Source: Ottelia alismoides
Lineage: Eukaryota > Streptophyta > Magnoliopsida > Alismatales > Hydrocharitaceae
DNA length: 64,000 nt
Assembly (NCBI GenBank): GCA_037367405.1
Contig: JAZKJV010006941.1
Location: forward strand, 868,001 to 932,000
Direction: 5' to 3'
Below, piece after piece: positions 62,263 to 64,000 of the stretch. A program made the translations under genes and the position numbers. How positions within the stretch are numbered: the first letter of the stretch is position 1; each line of letters starts with the position of its first letter. Below the pieces are notes generated by a model that worked only from the letters and a program-made list of their open reading frames with translations, did not search any database and was not told where the DNA came from.

Positions 62263-63805
62263 TGATGATTGCATTTTATAATGTTATAACATGCTTAAAT
62301 TATGTAGAGTATAATATTAATTCTTGATTTATAAACTCCAATTCGCACATTCTATGTCTACATTTTTAATTGTACATAAACAGAAAAGGCCATCTTATAA
62401 ATCTCTATTCACAAAGTAATTAAGGAGCATATGATGAGATTATTTTTACTGAGATTAATAGTCATCCACAATGAAAAGTAATTAAAGGTAATTACACTTT
62501 TGGTTTATATCTTGCACTGGAATTAACAAAGAAGCCAATACATCTAAATTAAACTCTACAAAATACATATCACCTTTTTGGAAAGAAATAAGGAGGACGT
62601 TTTCATAAAATATCATTTCTTTAATCTCATTTCCTTTCCCATAACATAGAGTCGTCCATGCCTCATCCTTCCCCATGCAACCATTAACATCCTTGCATTA
62701 ATGATTTTTATCTTCACATGCATGGCATCAATATCTCTTCATGCAAAGTAGCCGCACATGGAGGCTATAAAATAGCCCTCCCATGCACGACCACAAGGGG
62801 AGGTTACTCACTCTCTCTCCTCTTCACAATTCCATGCACAACTCCCTCCCTCTCTCTCTCTCTTTCGTATTTGTGTTTGTTCACTTGTTTTGCAGGAGCA
62901 ACACACGCAGGGCCTCCTCCCACGCTCCTGTGTACCACCGCGGTTCGCGTAACTCCGCACGGCCATCAGCCACGCTCCAGCAAATGCAGCTCCTCCTCTC
63001 GCACCCCTGTGTGCCACTGCGTCCAGCATAAACCTCCAGCGGTTCGTGCGACCTCCAGCGGACGCAGCTCCGCTACCCGTGAGCGTCCCTTCTCGCGACC
63101 ACCGCACGCTCCACCACACTCTCATGTGCGCGAACATCCTCGCACACCTCCCTTGTGTGCGACCTCCCAAGATGACGTGTACGTCCTCCCTTGCTGGACG
63201 TGCACCTTCCAGATTTGTCGCCTCCCGCGCACATCTCCCACGCGTGTGGCCTCCCCCGCGTTCAGCGCACTACCCGCAAACCTTCCAGCTAGTCGCGAAG
63301 CCCCTCTCAAGCTGTCCTCATTCACGGGTGGCCTTCCAACACCGACGCGCAAGCCCTCCAGCGCACAAGCCCCCTCCCCCGCGGTTGCACCCTCATGCAT
63401 ACGTAGAAAAGAGAGAGGACATCCTTCCTCTCTCTACTTTGTTACTTCTCTCTCTCTCTCTCTTTATTATTCTCTCTTTATTTTAGTAATAATTGCATTT
63501 AAACCCATAAACTCTCTTTGACTTTGAAGTATGTCTTTTAGTTTCAAGTTTTCATCTTTGCAACATTAAATCATTCCTATAATTTCTTTTATAGTGGCAT
63601 CTACATTATTTAACTTGTCATTTCATGTATTAAAAAAATGTGAATTTGCCTGGTCCCTGTGGATTCGGTCTTCTACTTGCACTAAACATATTTCATATCG
63701 TCATTGTGCTCGTAGTTGCATTTTATTTATTTGATTTCGGTTTCTCATGGAAAAACAACGACGTGTTAAAATCACATTTTCAAACCATGAAAAAAAGTCT
63801 CAATA
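62263..63805 (+). repeat. 3' LTR of the gypsy element
   Basis: Counterpart of the 5' LTR: TGATGATTGCA start, TATA box at 62766-62774, the same GC-rich block (about 62900-63400) and CT run. Preceded by AGTATGGGGGTG at 62251-62262. Confidence 0.92.
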
Positions 63806-64000
63806 GTAACAAAATATTCACGGGAGCCCAAAAAAGGCACAACGCGCAAAAGACAAGCAGGCTAACAAAAACAAAAAATGCTAGCCAGCCTTTGATCTGG
63901 TATTTTGTACAATCGAGGACTTATCAAATGGTGGACCCAAAAAAAGTTCGAGGAGTTTTTATGTAAGATAGGGGGGACTTATTGCAGAGATGGGTTGTTG
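63806..64000 (-). other. Right flank, possible continuation of a LINE 3' region
   Basis: No gene seen. Read on the minus strand and joined across the gypsy element, it would run into the LINE-like 3' end at 52630-52691. It is too short to identify. Confidence 0.3.

Larger units (their letters stand above)
52697..63805 (+). mobile_element. Ty3/gypsy retrotransposon, Athila type, 11.1 kb
   Basis: Two LTRs of about 1.55 kb, both starting TGATGATTGCA and ending TCTCAACA or TCTCAATA. The primer-binding site at 54248-54265 is TGGCGTCGTTGCTGGGGA, the tRNA-Asp type used by Athila elements. Two copies of an AAGTATGGGGGT polypurine tract occur, one at 60846 and one directly before the 3' LTR, also typical of Athila. 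Flanks are GTACA (52692-52696) and GTAAC (63806-63810), an imperfect 5-bp duplication. By eye the LTR starts differ at roughly one in ten bases, so the insertion is old. Gag and pol are broken. Confidence 0.92.

Noticed and set aside
62718..63521. Annotating the long LTR frame as a host protein gene
   Set aside because: It lies wholly inside an LTR and is duplicated in the other LTR; it is recorded as an observation only.

Overview
The window is nuclear DNA of a flowering plant. It holds one recognisable host gene, on the minus strand: the ten-exon gene for a ZMAT2/Snu23-type zinc-finger splicing factor. Its exons can be followed from the start codon at 45321 to the stop at 1693, and every junction is GT-AG with matching phase. 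The coding sequence is only 609 nt (202 residues), yet the gene occupies about 43.6 kb because three introns are stuffed with transposable elements: intron 9 (2.3 kb), intron 7 (30.4 kb) and intron 5 (8.7 kb). The species cannot be fixed from sequence. Very long, TE-filled introns and abundant hAT and LINE copies are known from lineages such as sacred lotus and magnoliids, but that is only a guess.

Layout from low to high coordinate. 1-1692: downstream flank of the gene. 1693-4396: exons 10, 9 and 8; intron 9 carries a hAT-type inverted-repeat element (2590-3981) with a second small element inside it. 4397-34828: intron 7, with a minus-strand L1-type LINE (about 5917-9480), a plus-strand LINE (9695-14717) split by an RTE-type LINE (11557-14087), and a minus-strand LINE (about 15023-30190). 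That last LINE is split by a hAT element with a core-deleted transposase gene (15272-19215) and by a roughly 2.5 kb block (about 20945-29440). The block in turn holds a LINE (22117-27792, itself hit by a 213-bp hAT MITE) and a Tourist-like MITE. Farther on are a small inverted-repeat element and a 529-bp tandem duplication. 34829-45321: exons 7 to 1, with a hAT-like element starting 16 nt upstream of exon 6 and a Ty1/copia element (37321-42897, itself hit by a 546-bp MITE) in intron 5.

Upstream of the gene lies a 6.7-kb PIF/Harbinger transposon (45897-52567). It has 42-bp inverted repeats, a TAA target duplication, an intact Myb/SANT-like ORF, a damaged DDE transposase, and a third reading frame for a GRF-type zinc finger plus helical tail broken by one stop codon. 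The window ends with an 11.1-kb Ty3/gypsy element of Athila type (52697-63805) with 1.5-kb LTRs and a heavily broken gag-pol.

The host gene is the only unit that looks functional, with the Harbinger ORF1 as a possible exception. Almost everything else is the layered record of insertions, many datable relative to each other by target-site duplications.
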